From NCBI GenBank assembly GCA_018831265.1, contig JAHJCO010000002.1:1-64000 (forward strand): a stretch of 64,000 nt of DNA, read 5' to 3'. Origin of the DNA: Actinomycetota bacterium. GTDB taxonomy: Bacteria > Actinomycetota > Geothermincolia > Fen-727 > Anoxymicrobiaceae. Positions 42,021-50,415 of the stretch are shown piece by piece; position 1 is the first letter of the stretch; every line of letters begins with the position of its first letter. A model generated the notes under the pieces. It ran no database searches. It was given only the letters and a program-made list of their open reading frames with translations, and was not told the origin of the DNA. The position numbers and the translations under genes were made by a program.

Positions 42021-42791
42021 TCACTTGCCCTTGAACTCGGGCTTGCGGTTCTCCATGAACGAGCGTACCCCCTCCTGCACGTCCTCGGTCCCGAAGGTTA
42101 TGGCGCAGGCCGCCGCCTCACACGCGCTGCCCAGGGGGATGCTCGCCTCGGCCGCGACGTTCACCATCTCCTTGGCGTACGCCATGGCGATCGGCGCCTT
42201 CGCCGCCAGCCGCTCCGCCAGGTCCATCGCCTCGTCCATCAGCGATTCGACGGGCACCACCCGGGTGACCAGCCCCATCATCAGAGCCTCGCTCGCCTCG
42301 ACGATCCTGCCGGTCAGGACCATGTCCTTGGCCCGCCCCAGGCCGACAACCTTGGTGAGCCTCTGGGTGCCCGCCCAACCCGGTATGACCCCGTAGTTGA
42401 TCTCGAGCTGCCCGAACTTCGCCTTCTCGTTGGCGATGCGTATGTCACACGCGAGCGCGATCTCGCACCCCCCGCCGAACGCGTACCCGTTCACCGCGGC
42501 TACCACTGGCTTCTCCATCTCCTCCATGTCCCTGAGCACCCGCTGCCCGATCTGCAGCCCGAACTTCGCCGTCACCGGGTCTAGCGTGGTGAACTGGGTG
42601 ATGTCCGCCCCGCCGATGAACGACTTCCCCGTGCCGGTGAGGACTATCGCACCCACCTCCGGGTCCACCCTGAGCTCCCCCAGGAGCCCTCCCAGCTCGA
42701 CCATATCGTCGTGGAATATCAGGTTGAGCGGGGGCTTCTCCATCCTGAGCACAGCCACCCGCCCCGTCTTCTCCATGCTCCAGACTCCCAT
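42021..42791 (-). CDS. enoyl-CoA hydratase/crotonase
   Basis: A 256-residue crotonase. Oxyanion regions are FIGGADITQF and NGYAFGGGCEIAL; catalytic glutamates lie in GGGCEI and FGQLEINYGVIPGWAGT. It most likely hydrates an enoyl-CoA in the pathway of the neighbouring mutase. Clearly distinct from the crotonase at 21160-21957. Start at ATG 42791, or ATG 42776 (MEKTGRVAV). Separated from the FAD oxidase gene by 42 nt and from the mutase by hairpin C2. Confidence 0.9.
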   Translation of the reverse strand: MGVWSMEKTGRVAVLRMEKPPLNLIFHDDMVELGGLLGELRVDPEVGAIVLTGTGKSFIGGADITQFTTLDPVTAKFGLQIGQRVLRDMEEMEKPVVAAVNGYAFGGGCEIALACDIRIANEKAKFGQLEINYGVIPGWAGTQRLTKVVGLGRAKDMVLTGRIVEASEALMMGLVTRVVPVESLMDEAMDLAERLAAKAPIAMAYAKEMVNVAAEASIPLGSACEAAACAITFGTEDVQEGVRSFMENRKPEFKGK

Positions 42792-42833
42792 GCGTGCCTC
42801 CTTCGGCGACCCGGGTCGGCCGGGGAATGCCCT

Positions 42834-44369
42834 TTAGAGCCCGGCCGGGTCGGCGGTCATGCCCAGCCTGCCCGGGTTCATGATGTTGTGCGGGTCCAGC
42901 TCGCGCTTGATCCCCTTCAACAGCTCGTAGTACGTCCCCAGCATCGGGGTCTGCACCCAGCCGAATCCCGACTGCTCCCCTCCGTAGGGCCTGTCAAACT
43001 GGCCACCGGCCTCGCATATGTACGGGATGGCGTCACGCGCCATCGCGATGCCCCGCTTTATCCCCTCCGGCTCTCCCTGGTTGGGATAGGCGTCCATCTC
43101 CAGCATCCCGCTGCGGCCGAACTCCAGGGGCTGCAGGTAGAATGTGGTCTCCTCCGCGGGGAACGGGCGGTCGGACCTCGCAGCATCGGTATCGGCGAAG
43201 TTCTTGCGGGCGAGCTTCATGAAGTGCCGGGCGAAGTCCGGGACCTGGTCCATCGCAACGTTGAACCAGAACAGCTCGAAGCATCCGGTGAGCCTCTCCA
43301 CCCGCGGTGTCAGCTGAATTATCTTGAACACCCTCTCCCACGGGATCAGCTCCTTGAAGAGCTCCAGCATACCTTCGGGCGCCAGCTCGGTCCCGGTGCG
43401 CTCGAGGACGGCGTCAAGTTGCTCGCGCCGTATTCCTTTCTCCTCGTCGCTCTCACCGCCGTAGTAGACGAGCGCGTTCTGCCTCGGGAGCTGGCCCCTT
43501 ATCACCTCGCTTCCATCCATGTTGGGTGCGAGGCCCATGGCCATGTAACCGTCCTGGAACAGGATGGTCTCCAGGCTGCAGTCCTCACGCGCCACCTGGC
43601 GCAGGAACTCGGCCACGCCTTCCAGGTCATCCTCCTCGAACTGGGCGGCCAGCAGATCTTCGCACGGCATCAGGGGGTAGAGCTGCGCCACCATCTCAGT
43701 GCAGATGCCGTAGACGCCCATGGAGGCCTGGAAGATGCCCGAGATGTCCGGGCCCGGTCCCTCAACGCAGATGCTGCCGTAGCGGTCGTCGAAGAGACAC
43801 CCGGTCCGGATGATCTGGCCGTCCGGCAGCACGATGACCGTGCCCAGGATGGAGTCAGTCCCCACCCCGTACTTGTTGCTGACCTGGAAGACTCCCTTGT
43901 CCAGGTAGTTGGCGAGCATCGAGACCGACGCCGGCGCGGATGGCACCGCGTTTCGCAGGCCCACCTTCTCCGCCTCGACGTAGACCTTGCCGAAGGTCAC
44001 GCCGGGCTGGATTCGCACCGACATGTTCTCCTCGTCGAGCTCCAGTATTCGGTCCATGCGCCGCATGTCGCAGGTAATCCCTCCGCGCTGCGGGATGCAG
44101 CCCCCGCCGGTGTTGGCGCCAGTGGACCAGGGGACCACGGCCACCCCGTGCTTGTGGGCGAGCTTCAGTATCCTGGCGACCTGCTCGGTGCTCTCGGGAA
44201 GGACCACTATGTTCGGGTTGTGGGCGGTCTCGAGGCTCTGGTCGCGCGAGTAGCCGATGAGCACCACGGGATCGTCCGTGACCCACTCCTCACCGACTAT
44301 GGCCGCGAGCTCGCCCTTGAGCTCGGCGAAGAGCTCTTTGCGCGTAAGGTCTGTCTCTTTTATCGCCAC
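42834..44369 (-). CDS. FAD-linked oxidase (GlcD/vanillyl-alcohol-oxidase family)
   Basis: A 511-residue flavoprotein of the FAD_binding_4 family. The N-terminal PCMH-type FAD domain has VVPWSTGANTGGGCIPQRGG and SVRIQPGVTFGKVY. The C-terminus HNIMNPGRLGM is typical. Relatives oxidise 2-hydroxy acids (glycolate, D-lactate, 2-hydroxyglutarate) or p-cresol-type substrates. It forms a trio with a CCG Fe-S protein (44416-45618) and a second FAD oxidase (45620-46951), resembling GlcD-GlcF-GlcE. A hydroxyacid or acyl dehydrogenase feeding electrons to Fe-S clusters is likely; substrate unknown. Confidence 0.85.
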   Translation of the reverse strand: MAIKETDLTRKELFAELKGELAAIVGEEWVTDDPVVLIGYSRDQSLETAHNPNIVVLPESTEQVARILKLAHKHGVAVVPWSTGANTGGGCIPQRGGITCDMRRMDRILELDEENMSVRIQPGVTFGKVYVEAEKVGLRNAVPSAPASVSMLANYLDKGVFQVSNKYGVGTDSILGTVIVLPDGQIIRTGCLFDDRYGSICVEGPGPDISGIFQASMGVYGICTEMVAQLYPLMPCEDLLAAQFEEDDLEGVAEFLRQVAREDCSLETILFQDGYMAMGLAPNMDGSEVIRGQLPRQNALVYYGGESDEEKGIRREQLDAVLERTGTELAPEGMLELFKELIPWERVFKIIQLTPRVERLTGCFELFWFNVAMDQVPDFARHFMKLARKNFADTDAARSDRPFPAEETTFYLQPLEFGRSGMLEMDAYPNQGEPEGIKRGIAMARDAIPYICEAGGQFDRPYGGEQSGFGWVQTPMLGTYYELLKGIKRELDPHNIMNPGRLGMTADPAGL

Positions 44370-44386
44370 TGCGACCCCTTTCTTGA

Positions 44387-44410
44387 GGCCCGGGACTGAA
44401 GTCCCGGGCC
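44387..44410. repeat. GGCCCGGGACT palindrome
   Basis: A perfect inverted repeat, GGCCCGGGACT, loop GA, then AGTCCCGGGCC. It lies in the 46-nt gap between the CCG protein and FAD oxidase genes of one operon. It is not followed by a T run. Confidence 0.85.
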
Positions 44411-44415
44411 AAGCC

Positions 44416-45618
44416 TTAACCTATCGATTGCCGGACGAGCTCGAGGATGTCTATGACACCCACCTTCTGTCTCTTGACCTCGCCCAGGTTCTGCTCGCAG
44501 AACGGGCAGGCGGTCACCAGCGCGGTCGCGCCGGTGCTTGCCGCCTCGCGCATCCTCTCTGAGGCGACCCAGCGTGCGAACTCGGGGAAGGCGGTGCGCA
44601 CTCCGGCCCCGGCACCGCAGCAGAACGCGTTCGCGCGGTTCCGCGGCATCTCCACCAGCTCGATGCCGGGTATGGCCTCCAGGATCCTCCTCGGGGCGTC
44701 GTACACGCCGGTGTATCGCCCGAGGTGACACGGATCGTGGTATGTGACCTTCATCTTCACGGACTTCTTCAGCTTCAGCTTCCCAAGCTCGATGAGGTCG
44801 TCCACCATCTCCAGCACGTGCATGACCTCAGGCTCGAACCCGCCCATCTCCGGGTACTCCTCCCGCAAAACCGAGTTGCACCCCGAGCAGGCGGTCACCA
44901 CGGTGCCCACACCGAGGGAGTTGAGCAGGTCGAGGTTCTTTCTCGCCACGGACTCGTAGGCGTCGAAGTCCCCGATGCGCAGCAGCGTGCTTCCGCAGCA
45001 CAGCTCGTCCTTGCCGAGCACCCCGAAGGATACCCCCGCCTTCTGCAGTATCTCCGCGGTGGTCCGGGCCACACCCTGCAACTTGGGGTCGTAGGCCGCG
45101 GTGCACCCCACGAAATACAGGGCGTCGACCTTCTCCTTGCGCGGATCGGGCAGGTGCAGGCGCCGCATCCAGGCGTCCCTGCGGGCACGGGGCTGCTGCC
45201 AGGGGTTCTCGTAGTTCTCCATGGACTTGATCAACGTCTCGTGCTCGGGCACCGGCGCCAGCTCGTCGCGGAACATCCGCTCGCGCAGCGCGACGATGGT
45301 CTTCAGCGGGTTCTTGTCACCCAGCTCGGTGCAGATGGCCTGGCAGCCGCCGCACTCGGTGCAGGTGAATAGGATGTGCATCAGGCTCTCGGAGGGCTCG
45401 AGCGTTCCGTCCAGTAGCCCGCGCGCTATCTCCTGGCGTCCGGAGGCGTAGTAAGCCTCGTATCGGAAGCGGGCGCCCGACGGGCACAGCGCCATGAACT
45501 CGGTGTCGGTGATCTCATTGTGGTCTATCCACTTACACTGCATGCACTTGCCGCACCTGTAGGCGTCCTTCTGCACCTGCAGGAGCGGGTCGTACGGGCT
45601 CCTCGTCAGCTCGGACAT
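44416..45618 (-). CDS. CCG-domain Fe-S oxidoreductase (GlcF/HdrD-like)
   Basis: A 400-residue protein. N-terminal cysteine groups CGKCMQC and CTECGGCQAIC bind 4Fe-4S clusters; the usual C-P pattern is partly altered. Two CCG domains follow (ELCCGSTLLR with CSGCNS; AFCCGAGAG with CPFCEQN). It is similar in layout to 30217-31458, including the shared NYENPWQQPRARRD stretch, so the two are paralogues. It probably accepts electrons from the flanking FAD-linked oxidases. It starts 1 nt after the stop of the preceding oxidase. Confidence 0.87.
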   Translation of the reverse strand: MSELTRSPYDPLLQVQKDAYRCGKCMQCKWIDHNEITDTEFMALCPSGARFRYEAYYASGRQEIARGLLDGTLEPSESLMHILFTCTECGGCQAICTELGDKNPLKTIVALRERMFRDELAPVPEHETLIKSMENYENPWQQPRARRDAWMRRLHLPDPRKEKVDALYFVGCTAAYDPKLQGVARTTAEILQKAGVSFGVLGKDELCCGSTLLRIGDFDAYESVARKNLDLLNSLGVGTVVTACSGCNSVLREEYPEMGGFEPEVMHVLEMVDDLIELGKLKLKKSVKMKVTYHDPCHLGRYTGVYDAPRRILEAIPGIELVEMPRNRANAFCCGAGAGVRTAFPEFARWVASERMREAASTGATALVTACPFCEQNLGEVKRQKVGVIDILELVRQSIG

Positions 45619-45619
45619 C

Positions 45620-46951
45620 TCACACCTCCACTACCTGGCCGCAGTTGAGCAGATCTTCGGGGTCCATGAACCGTTTGAGGTCCTTCACCAGCTCGAGGTA
45701 AGCCGGCTGTTTCGCGAAGATGTGCGATGCCAGCGACAGGGTCGGGTTGTTGAAGAACGCACCCGCGTCGGCGAGCCGCGGCAGCAGGCGCTTTACCTTC
45801 TTCGCTACCTCGGCCGACGCTCCCGGGATGTCGTACTGCACGTACACCGAGGCCCCCCGCTTTACCGGGATGAGCATCTGTGCCGTCCTGGCCCCGGCCA
45901 GCGCCGCCTCGGCCTTCTCGCACAGGGTCTCCACCCGGTCGAAGTCGGTGTAGAAGCCGAACGACACCGGTGGTGCGTACCAGGGCCTTCCCAGGGACTC
46001 GGAAAACGCCTCGGCCAGCTTCTTGCCCCCCGCCTTCGGGGTGAGCTTCAGCTCGGAGGCGAGCCCGCCCAGGCGCTTCTCCTGGTGCGCCACCAGCCGG
46101 GCGGAACCCTCCAGGCCGAGCACCACGTTCCATGTAGCCAGGCCCGGATCCTCACCCAGGGTCTCCCTGGCCTTGAGCCTGTTGAGAATGACTACCTCGG
46201 TCCCGATCTCCGAGCGCGCGGCTCGCTGGGCAAGCCGGCAGGCCTGCCTGCGGTTCGCCAGGCCTCTGCAGACCACCTTCCGCTCCTCGGGCTCGGGGTA
46301 CAGGTAGATGAAGCCCCTGGTCGGCAGGCCGAATGAGTTGCGGGAGCCGGTGAACACACGGCTGATATTGGGCCCGCCGTCCTCGCGCCAGTGCGCCACC
46401 GAGTTGGGGAGCGCGTCCGAGCCGCTGCGGTACTCGCGACCGTCGGCAAGGACCGCGTGGAACGTCGCGAACTGCTTGTTTGAGAACCGGCACGCCGGCA
46501 GCACCACGTCCCGCTCCATCGCACTCTCGAGGACGTAGGGGGAGTGGGCGGCGGCGGGAAGGGCGATTTTGACACCTTCGGCGGCAAGCGCGGGCAGCAC
46601 CTGCTCCCACGTGACCCCGGGCTCTACCTCCAGAAAGAGGTTCCTGGTGTCCACCGCCTTCACGTCGGCCATGTACTCGTAGTCGAGGACCACCCCCGGG
46701 CGGGGAGGTTTGAGCCCCCACGGTATGGGAGTGTAGACCGCCAGGCCGTAAGTCCTGGCGATGTCCAGTACCTGGTGGATATCCTCGGCGCTCCTGGGGT
46801 AGACGGCCGCCACCAGGCCGTCGCCGCGGGCGCCGGGCTCCAGGTAGCCCGACAGCACTTCCTCGTCAGTGGTGAACCGCCGCGGGTCCACCATCACCTC
46901 CCGCAATCGGGCACACGCGACCTTCGGGTCTGTTGCGCTTCTTCCAGGCAT
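45620..46951 (-). CDS. FAD-linked oxidase, second copy (GlcE-like position)
   Basis: A 443-residue FAD_binding_4-type protein. The N-terminal FAD-domain features are AAVYPRSAEDIHQVLDIAR, PIPWGLKPPRPGVVLD and FLEVEPGVTWEQV. The middle and C-terminus are divergent, ending DPEDLLNCGQVVEV. The glycine-rich pyrophosphate loop of the sister protein is replaced here by PWGLKPPRPG, so flavin binding may be altered. ATG 46951 follows GGAGG with 7-nt spacing. It lies between meaB and the CCG protein and probably forms a complex with that protein and the other oxidase. Confidence 0.82.
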   Translation of the reverse strand: MPGRSATDPKVACARLREVMVDPRRFTTDEEVLSGYLEPGARGDGLVAAVYPRSAEDIHQVLDIARTYGLAVYTPIPWGLKPPRPGVVLDYEYMADVKAVDTRNLFLEVEPGVTWEQVLPALAAEGVKIALPAAAHSPYVLESAMERDVVLPACRFSNKQFATFHAVLADGREYRSGSDALPNSVAHWREDGGPNISRVFTGSRNSFGLPTRGFIYLYPEPEERKVVCRGLANRRQACRLAQRAARSEIGTEVVILNRLKARETLGEDPGLATWNVVLGLEGSARLVAHQEKRLGGLASELKLTPKAGGKKLAEAFSESLGRPWYAPPVSFGFYTDFDRVETLCEKAEAALAGARTAQMLIPVKRGASVYVQYDIPGASAEVAKKVKRLLPRLADAGAFFNNPTLSLASHIFAKQPAYLELVKDLKRFMDPEDLLNCGQVVEV

Positions 46952-46976
46952 CGGCGCTCCTCCTTGTTGCCGCTTA

Positions 46977-47954
46977 TTACCTGACATCCAGCTCCCGCTC
47001 CGCCAGCAGTCCGGCCATCTCGTCCGCGGCGCTGTGCGGGTCCAGCTCGCGACCGACCATCCGCTTGATAATGTCCTGGCCCCGGCCCTCGGAGTCGATG
47101 ACGGCTCCCGCGGCCCGGGTGACCTTCAGGTTGAGTATCTCCAGCATCTCGGCCCTCATGCGCCCGATTATCTTCTGCTCCAGCATGCCGCTCTGGCGGA
47201 GATAGACCCAGTGGTCATCGATGGCCCCGGCGAGTTCCTCGACCCCCGTGCCCTCCAGGGCGATGCAGGACATCACAGGCGGGGTCCAGGTCGGCTCCTC
47301 GCGAACGGGCCTGGTCTCGACCATCATCTCCAGGTCGGACAGGGTCCGCAGCGCACCCTCGCGGTCCGCCTTGTTCACCACGAAGATATCGCCGATCTCC
47401 AGTATCCCGGCCTTGATGGCCTGTATCTCGTCGCCGGCGCCGGGCATGGTGACCACGATGCACGTCTGCGCGAACTTCACTATCTCTATCTCGACCTGGC
47501 CTGCGCCCACCGTCTCGACGATTATGTAGTCCTTGCCGAAGGCGTCCAGGATGTTGATTACGTCGTTGGTCGCCACCGAAAGCCCGCCGAGGGCGCCCCT
47601 GCTGCCCATGCTCCTTATGAACACCTCCGGATCGCCGGAGAGCTCCTGCATCCTCACCCGGTCCCCCAGGAGGGCTCCCCCGGTGAACGGGCTGGTGGGG
47701 TCGACGCAGATGATTCCGACCGACCTGTCGAGGGAGCGGTAGTGCTGCGCCAGCCTGCAGGTCAGGGTGCTCTTGCCGGACCCCGGGGACCCGGTGAGCC
47801 CGACGATGTGCGCGCGGCCGGAGTGGCGATGCAGCAGCCGGAGCGCCTCCCTCGCTTCCGGCTGGCCGTTCTCCACCATGGTGATCAGCCTCGCCGCGGC
47901 GCGGCGGTCTTTCTCCAGGAGCCGCCGGAAAAGCTCTTCAGCCGTGTCGCTCAA
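46977..47954 (-). CDS. meaB: MeaB/ArgK-type G3E GTPase, B12 mutase chaperone
   Basis: A 325-residue G-protein with P-loop GLTGSPGSGKSTL, the switch region CVDPTSPFTGGALLGDRVRM, VETVGAGQVE and NKAD. It gates adenosylcobalamin delivery to acyl-CoA mutases and protects or reactivates them. It starts at TTG 47954 (GGAGGG, 8 nt), overlapping the B12-subunit stop by 4 nt, so it is coupled to the second mutase system. It may also serve the ICM-like enzyme, whose operon has no GTPase. Confidence 0.93.
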   Translation of the reverse strand: MSDTAEELFRRLLEKDRRAAARLITMVENGQPEAREALRLLHRHSGRAHIVGLTGSPGSGKSTLTCRLAQHYRSLDRSVGIICVDPTSPFTGGALLGDRVRMQELSGDPEVFIRSMGSRGALGGLSVATNDVINILDAFGKDYIIVETVGAGQVEIEIVKFAQTCIVVTMPGAGDEIQAIKAGILEIGDIFVVNKADREGALRTLSDLEMMVETRPVREEPTWTPPVMSCIALEGTGVEELAGAIDDHWVYLRQSGMLEQKIIGRMRAEMLEILNLKVTRAAGAVIDSEGRGQDIIKRMVGRELDPHSAADEMAGLLAERELDVR

Positions 47955-48352
47955 CGGCTTTCCCTCCAGTCCTCAATGTAGCTCACGATTTCCCTGGTGT
48001 CGCTTCCCGGGCCGAAGACGCGGGCCACGCCGTGCTCGCACTCCAGGACCCGGGCATCGTCGGGCGGTATGACCCCCCCGACAAGGACCAGCATATCTTC
48101 CGCACCGTTCTCGCGCAGAAGAGTCGTTATCCTCGGGACCAGCGCCATGTGCGCGCCGGACAGCAGAGACACGCCGACCACGTCGACATCCTCCTGTATG
48201 GCGGCCTCAACGACGTTCTCCGGTGTCTGCTTGAGCCCGGAGTAGATGACCTCCATCCCCGCGTCCCTGAGCGCCTGCCCTACTATGAGGACCCCGCGGT
48301 CGTGGCCGTCCAGGCCCGGCTTACACAGGAACACCCTCGTCTTCTTGTCCAT
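47951..48352 (-). CDS. cobalamin-binding small subunit of acyl-CoA mutase, second copy
   Basis: A 133-residue B12-binding domain with the axial-His motif LDGHDRG, SLLSGAH and LVGGVIPPDD. It is similar to the 21960-22361 protein along its length, but ends GSDTREIVSYIEDWRESR. ATG 48352 is chosen over an upstream in-frame start because MDKKTRVFLCKPG matches the family N-terminus. It is presumably the partner of the 40285-41982 mutase. Confidence 0.92.
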   Translation of the reverse strand: MDKKTRVFLCKPGLDGHDRGVLIVGQALRDAGMEVIYSGLKQTPENVVEAAIQEDVDVVGVSLLSGAHMALVPRITTLLRENGAEDMLVLVGGVIPPDDARVLECEHGVARVFGPGSDTREIVSYIEDWRESR

Positions 48353-48375
48353 ACGAACACCCCTGCCTCGCAGAC

Positions 48376-48963
48376 TCAACCACCGACCGCGGCCTCCTGG
48401 CAGATACCCCGCGTGATCAGCTCGAAGAGGCCCGAGAACACCTCCTCGAGAGAGAGGCTGTTGTTCTGCAGGAAATCCGGTGACATGGTGCTCTCCAGCG
48501 CGCCCGTCAGCGCCGCGATGGTGACGCTCGAGCTCATGTCCCTTCGAAATACACCCCTTCTCTTTCCATCCTCTATCACGGCGCGCAGGTCACTGAGAAT
48601 ACCCTGTTTGACCGCCTCCACGCGCGCCCAGAGTTCCGGCAGCTCGCGCTGCAGGTCTATGAGCGCCACGGGCGTGATGCCGGGATAAGGGAGCTGCACG
48701 TAGAAGCGGGACAGGTCGCGCAGCTTCTCCAGCGGCTCGGAATCCGAGTTAATGATATCGCCGGTCTGCGCGGCGAACACCACCAGCTCGCTCTCCACGA
48801 CCTCGCGCGCGATGTCGCTCTTGGCGTTGAAGCTCTCGTAGACGGTGCGCTTGCTCATGCCCGCTTCGCGGGCGATCTCATCCACGGTCGTGTTGCGGTA
48901 ACCACGCATGATGAAAAGGCCGCGCGCCGCCCTGGTGATCCTGTCCCTGTTGGAATCGGGCAC
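48376..48963 (-). CDS. TetR-family regulator of the second mutase operon
   Basis: A 195-residue repressor with an N-terminal helix-turn-helix (RNTTVDEIAREAGMSKRTVY) followed by a helical ligand-binding domain. It starts at GTG 48963 with GGAGG 5 nt away. It is first in the nine-gene run down to 39477, and a perfect palindrome lies 38 nt upstream of its start. Autoregulation and control of the operon by an acyl-CoA ligand, as for FadR/PaaR-type TetR proteins, is a reasonable inference. Confidence 0.9.
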   Translation of the reverse strand: MPDSNRDRITRAARGLFIMRGYRNTTVDEIAREAGMSKRTVYESFNAKSDIAREVVESELVVFAAQTGDIINSDSEPLEKLRDLSRFYVQLPYPGITPVALIDLQRELPELWARVEAVKQGILSDLRAVIEDGKRRGVFRRDMSSSVTIAALTGALESTMSPDFLQNNSLSLEEVFSGLFELITRGICQEAAVGG

Positions 48964-49001
48964 CCGATCCTCCCCGTGACCGGCCTCAAATCCGATAAAC
49001 T

Positions 49002-49024
49002 GACAAAACCTCAGGAGTTTTGTC
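49002..49024. promoter_or_regulatory. candidate TetR operator
   Basis: GACAAAAC and its exact inverse GTTTTGTC are separated by 7 nt, just upstream of the TetR gene. Size and position are those of a TetR operator. The rest of the gap to 49114 shows nothing else clear. Confidence 0.65.
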
Positions 49025-49114
49025 GGTTTCCAATCCTATCAGCGTTCTCACGCGCAAGTCAATGTAACCGGGTTAATTATTCCGACAGGTGTCAACAAAA
49101 GGGGGTCGATTGTG

Positions 49115-50206
49115 TCAGGTACCCACATAGGCGTCGTACATCTGCGGTAGGGTCTTCCACTGCACCTTTCCGGCGTCCACGTACGTCTTCATCGCCTGCG
49201 CCCACTCCTCCACAGCTTCGGTCCGTGCTTTCGCGCCGATGGACCAGCCCACGTAGTAGACGTTCAGCGCCTCCGGGGTGCAGCACTCCAGGGCACGGTC
49301 GAGCTGGGCGGTGAAGGCGGCCACGTCCTGCGAATCGAAGATCGCCTTCCCGCCGCTTGCTTTCGCGCCGGCGTCCTCGGCCATACGTGTGATACAGGTC
49401 CCGCCGTCGCCCGGCAGGATGACCACCTCGCCCGCCGGATCGTCCCACAGCCAGGAGTCGCCGGATACCATCCGCCACGGGTGCAGCCTGTCGGCCAGGT
49501 CCGCGGGTACGTTCCCATGGGCCTGGCTTGGCGTGTTCAGCCCGGCGATGTACCTGTATTCAGCAGGGAGTCTATCTGCCGGGATCGACTTGAGAGCGTA
49601 CTCGACCGTTCCCGTGACGAACTCGAACCCCGCGCCGCGCGCCGCCGCGACCCAGTCCAGGCTGGAGCAGACGCCCGATACGTGCCTGACCTGGACGCCC
49701 AGTGCCTCGATGTCCCGATTCATCTCGGTGAGACCCTCGACGAACCTCTCCTGGCTCAACACGGGTTCCGCACCCAGGTCGGCGTGGACCCCGATGCCGT
49801 GCCCGCGGCCGGCCATCTCGGCGAGCACGTTGTCACCCCAGCGCGCGCACCCCTCCACGAACTCCGGGCTCGCCTCGAGTGTAAGCCTCAGGCCGTACCT
49901 TTCGAAGATGTCCGCGTAGCCGCGTACCATCGTCGCGTGTTCCGCGAACACGGCCTGGTTACGCGCCTCGTTCCGGTAGCCCTCCAGGTGAACAATGACG
50001 CCGAGCATGAGGGGTCCCACCTCGACCGTGCCTGCGGATGTGCTCGACGCGGGGGTGCTGGAAACCGCGCCGGTTCCCTGCGTGCTCCGTACCGTTCCAC
50101 CACAGCCTGCCGCGAAGAGCGTTGCGGCGATGATGAAGGCCGCCGGGGCCGCCATGAGCAGTCGAGGCTCGCGGCGACAGCCACCCTGCCTTATTCCATG
50201 ACCCAT
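49115..50206 (-). CDS. secreted lipoprotein, possible polysaccharide-deacetylase-like fold
   Basis: A 363-residue protein with a lipoprotein signal (hydrophobic core, lipobox LFAAGC near residue 35) and a Ser/Thr-rich linker. The catalytic-type part starts LMLGVIVHLEGY, with GHGIGVHADLGAEP and a C-terminal ALNVYYVGWSIGAKA. The layout (early strand, later HxH-like GVHAD motif) resembles polysaccharide deacetylases of the NodB/DUF2334 type, but canonical metal ligands are not certain. It would act outside the membrane. ATG 50206, with ATG 50155 as alternative. Confidence 0.65.
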   Translation of the reverse strand: MGHGIRQGGCRREPRLLMAAPAAFIIAATLFAAGCGGTVRSTQGTGAVSSTPASSTSAGTVEVGPLMLGVIVHLEGYRNEARNQAVFAEHATMVRGYADIFERYGLRLTLEASPEFVEGCARWGDNVLAEMAGRGHGIGVHADLGAEPVLSQERFVEGLTEMNRDIEALGVQVRHVSGVCSSLDWVAAARGAGFEFVTGTVEYALKSIPADRLPAEYRYIAGLNTPSQAHGNVPADLADRLHPWRMVSGDSWLWDDPAGEVVILPGDGGTCITRMAEDAGAKASGGKAIFDSQDVAAFTAQLDRALECCTPEALNVYYVGWSIGAKARTEAVEEWAQAMKTYVDAGKVQWKTLPQMYDAYVGT

Positions 50207-50376
50207 GATGCACCTTACTCCCCTGCTTCAGTGTCCCGACGCTTCCGATGATCGCAGCCGTCGATTAAGGGCCTTCGAACCGCCGGTTAAATAACGGTGA
50301 AACGGCTCTGTATTACGGCACGGCTTGTGACCCGGGCCACACGCGGGGGGTGAGAATCGCCCGACCACAACTGTGC

Positions 50377-50382
50377 TACAAT
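50377..50382 (+). promoter_or_regulatory. -10-like TACAAT
   Basis: TACAAT lies 33 nt before the TTG start of the next gene, in the 209-nt divergent gap with the lipoprotein. No convincing -35 box. Confidence 0.35.
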
Positions 50383-50415
50383 CTCTAAACTGGTGATTTC
50401 CGGACGGGGGCCATC

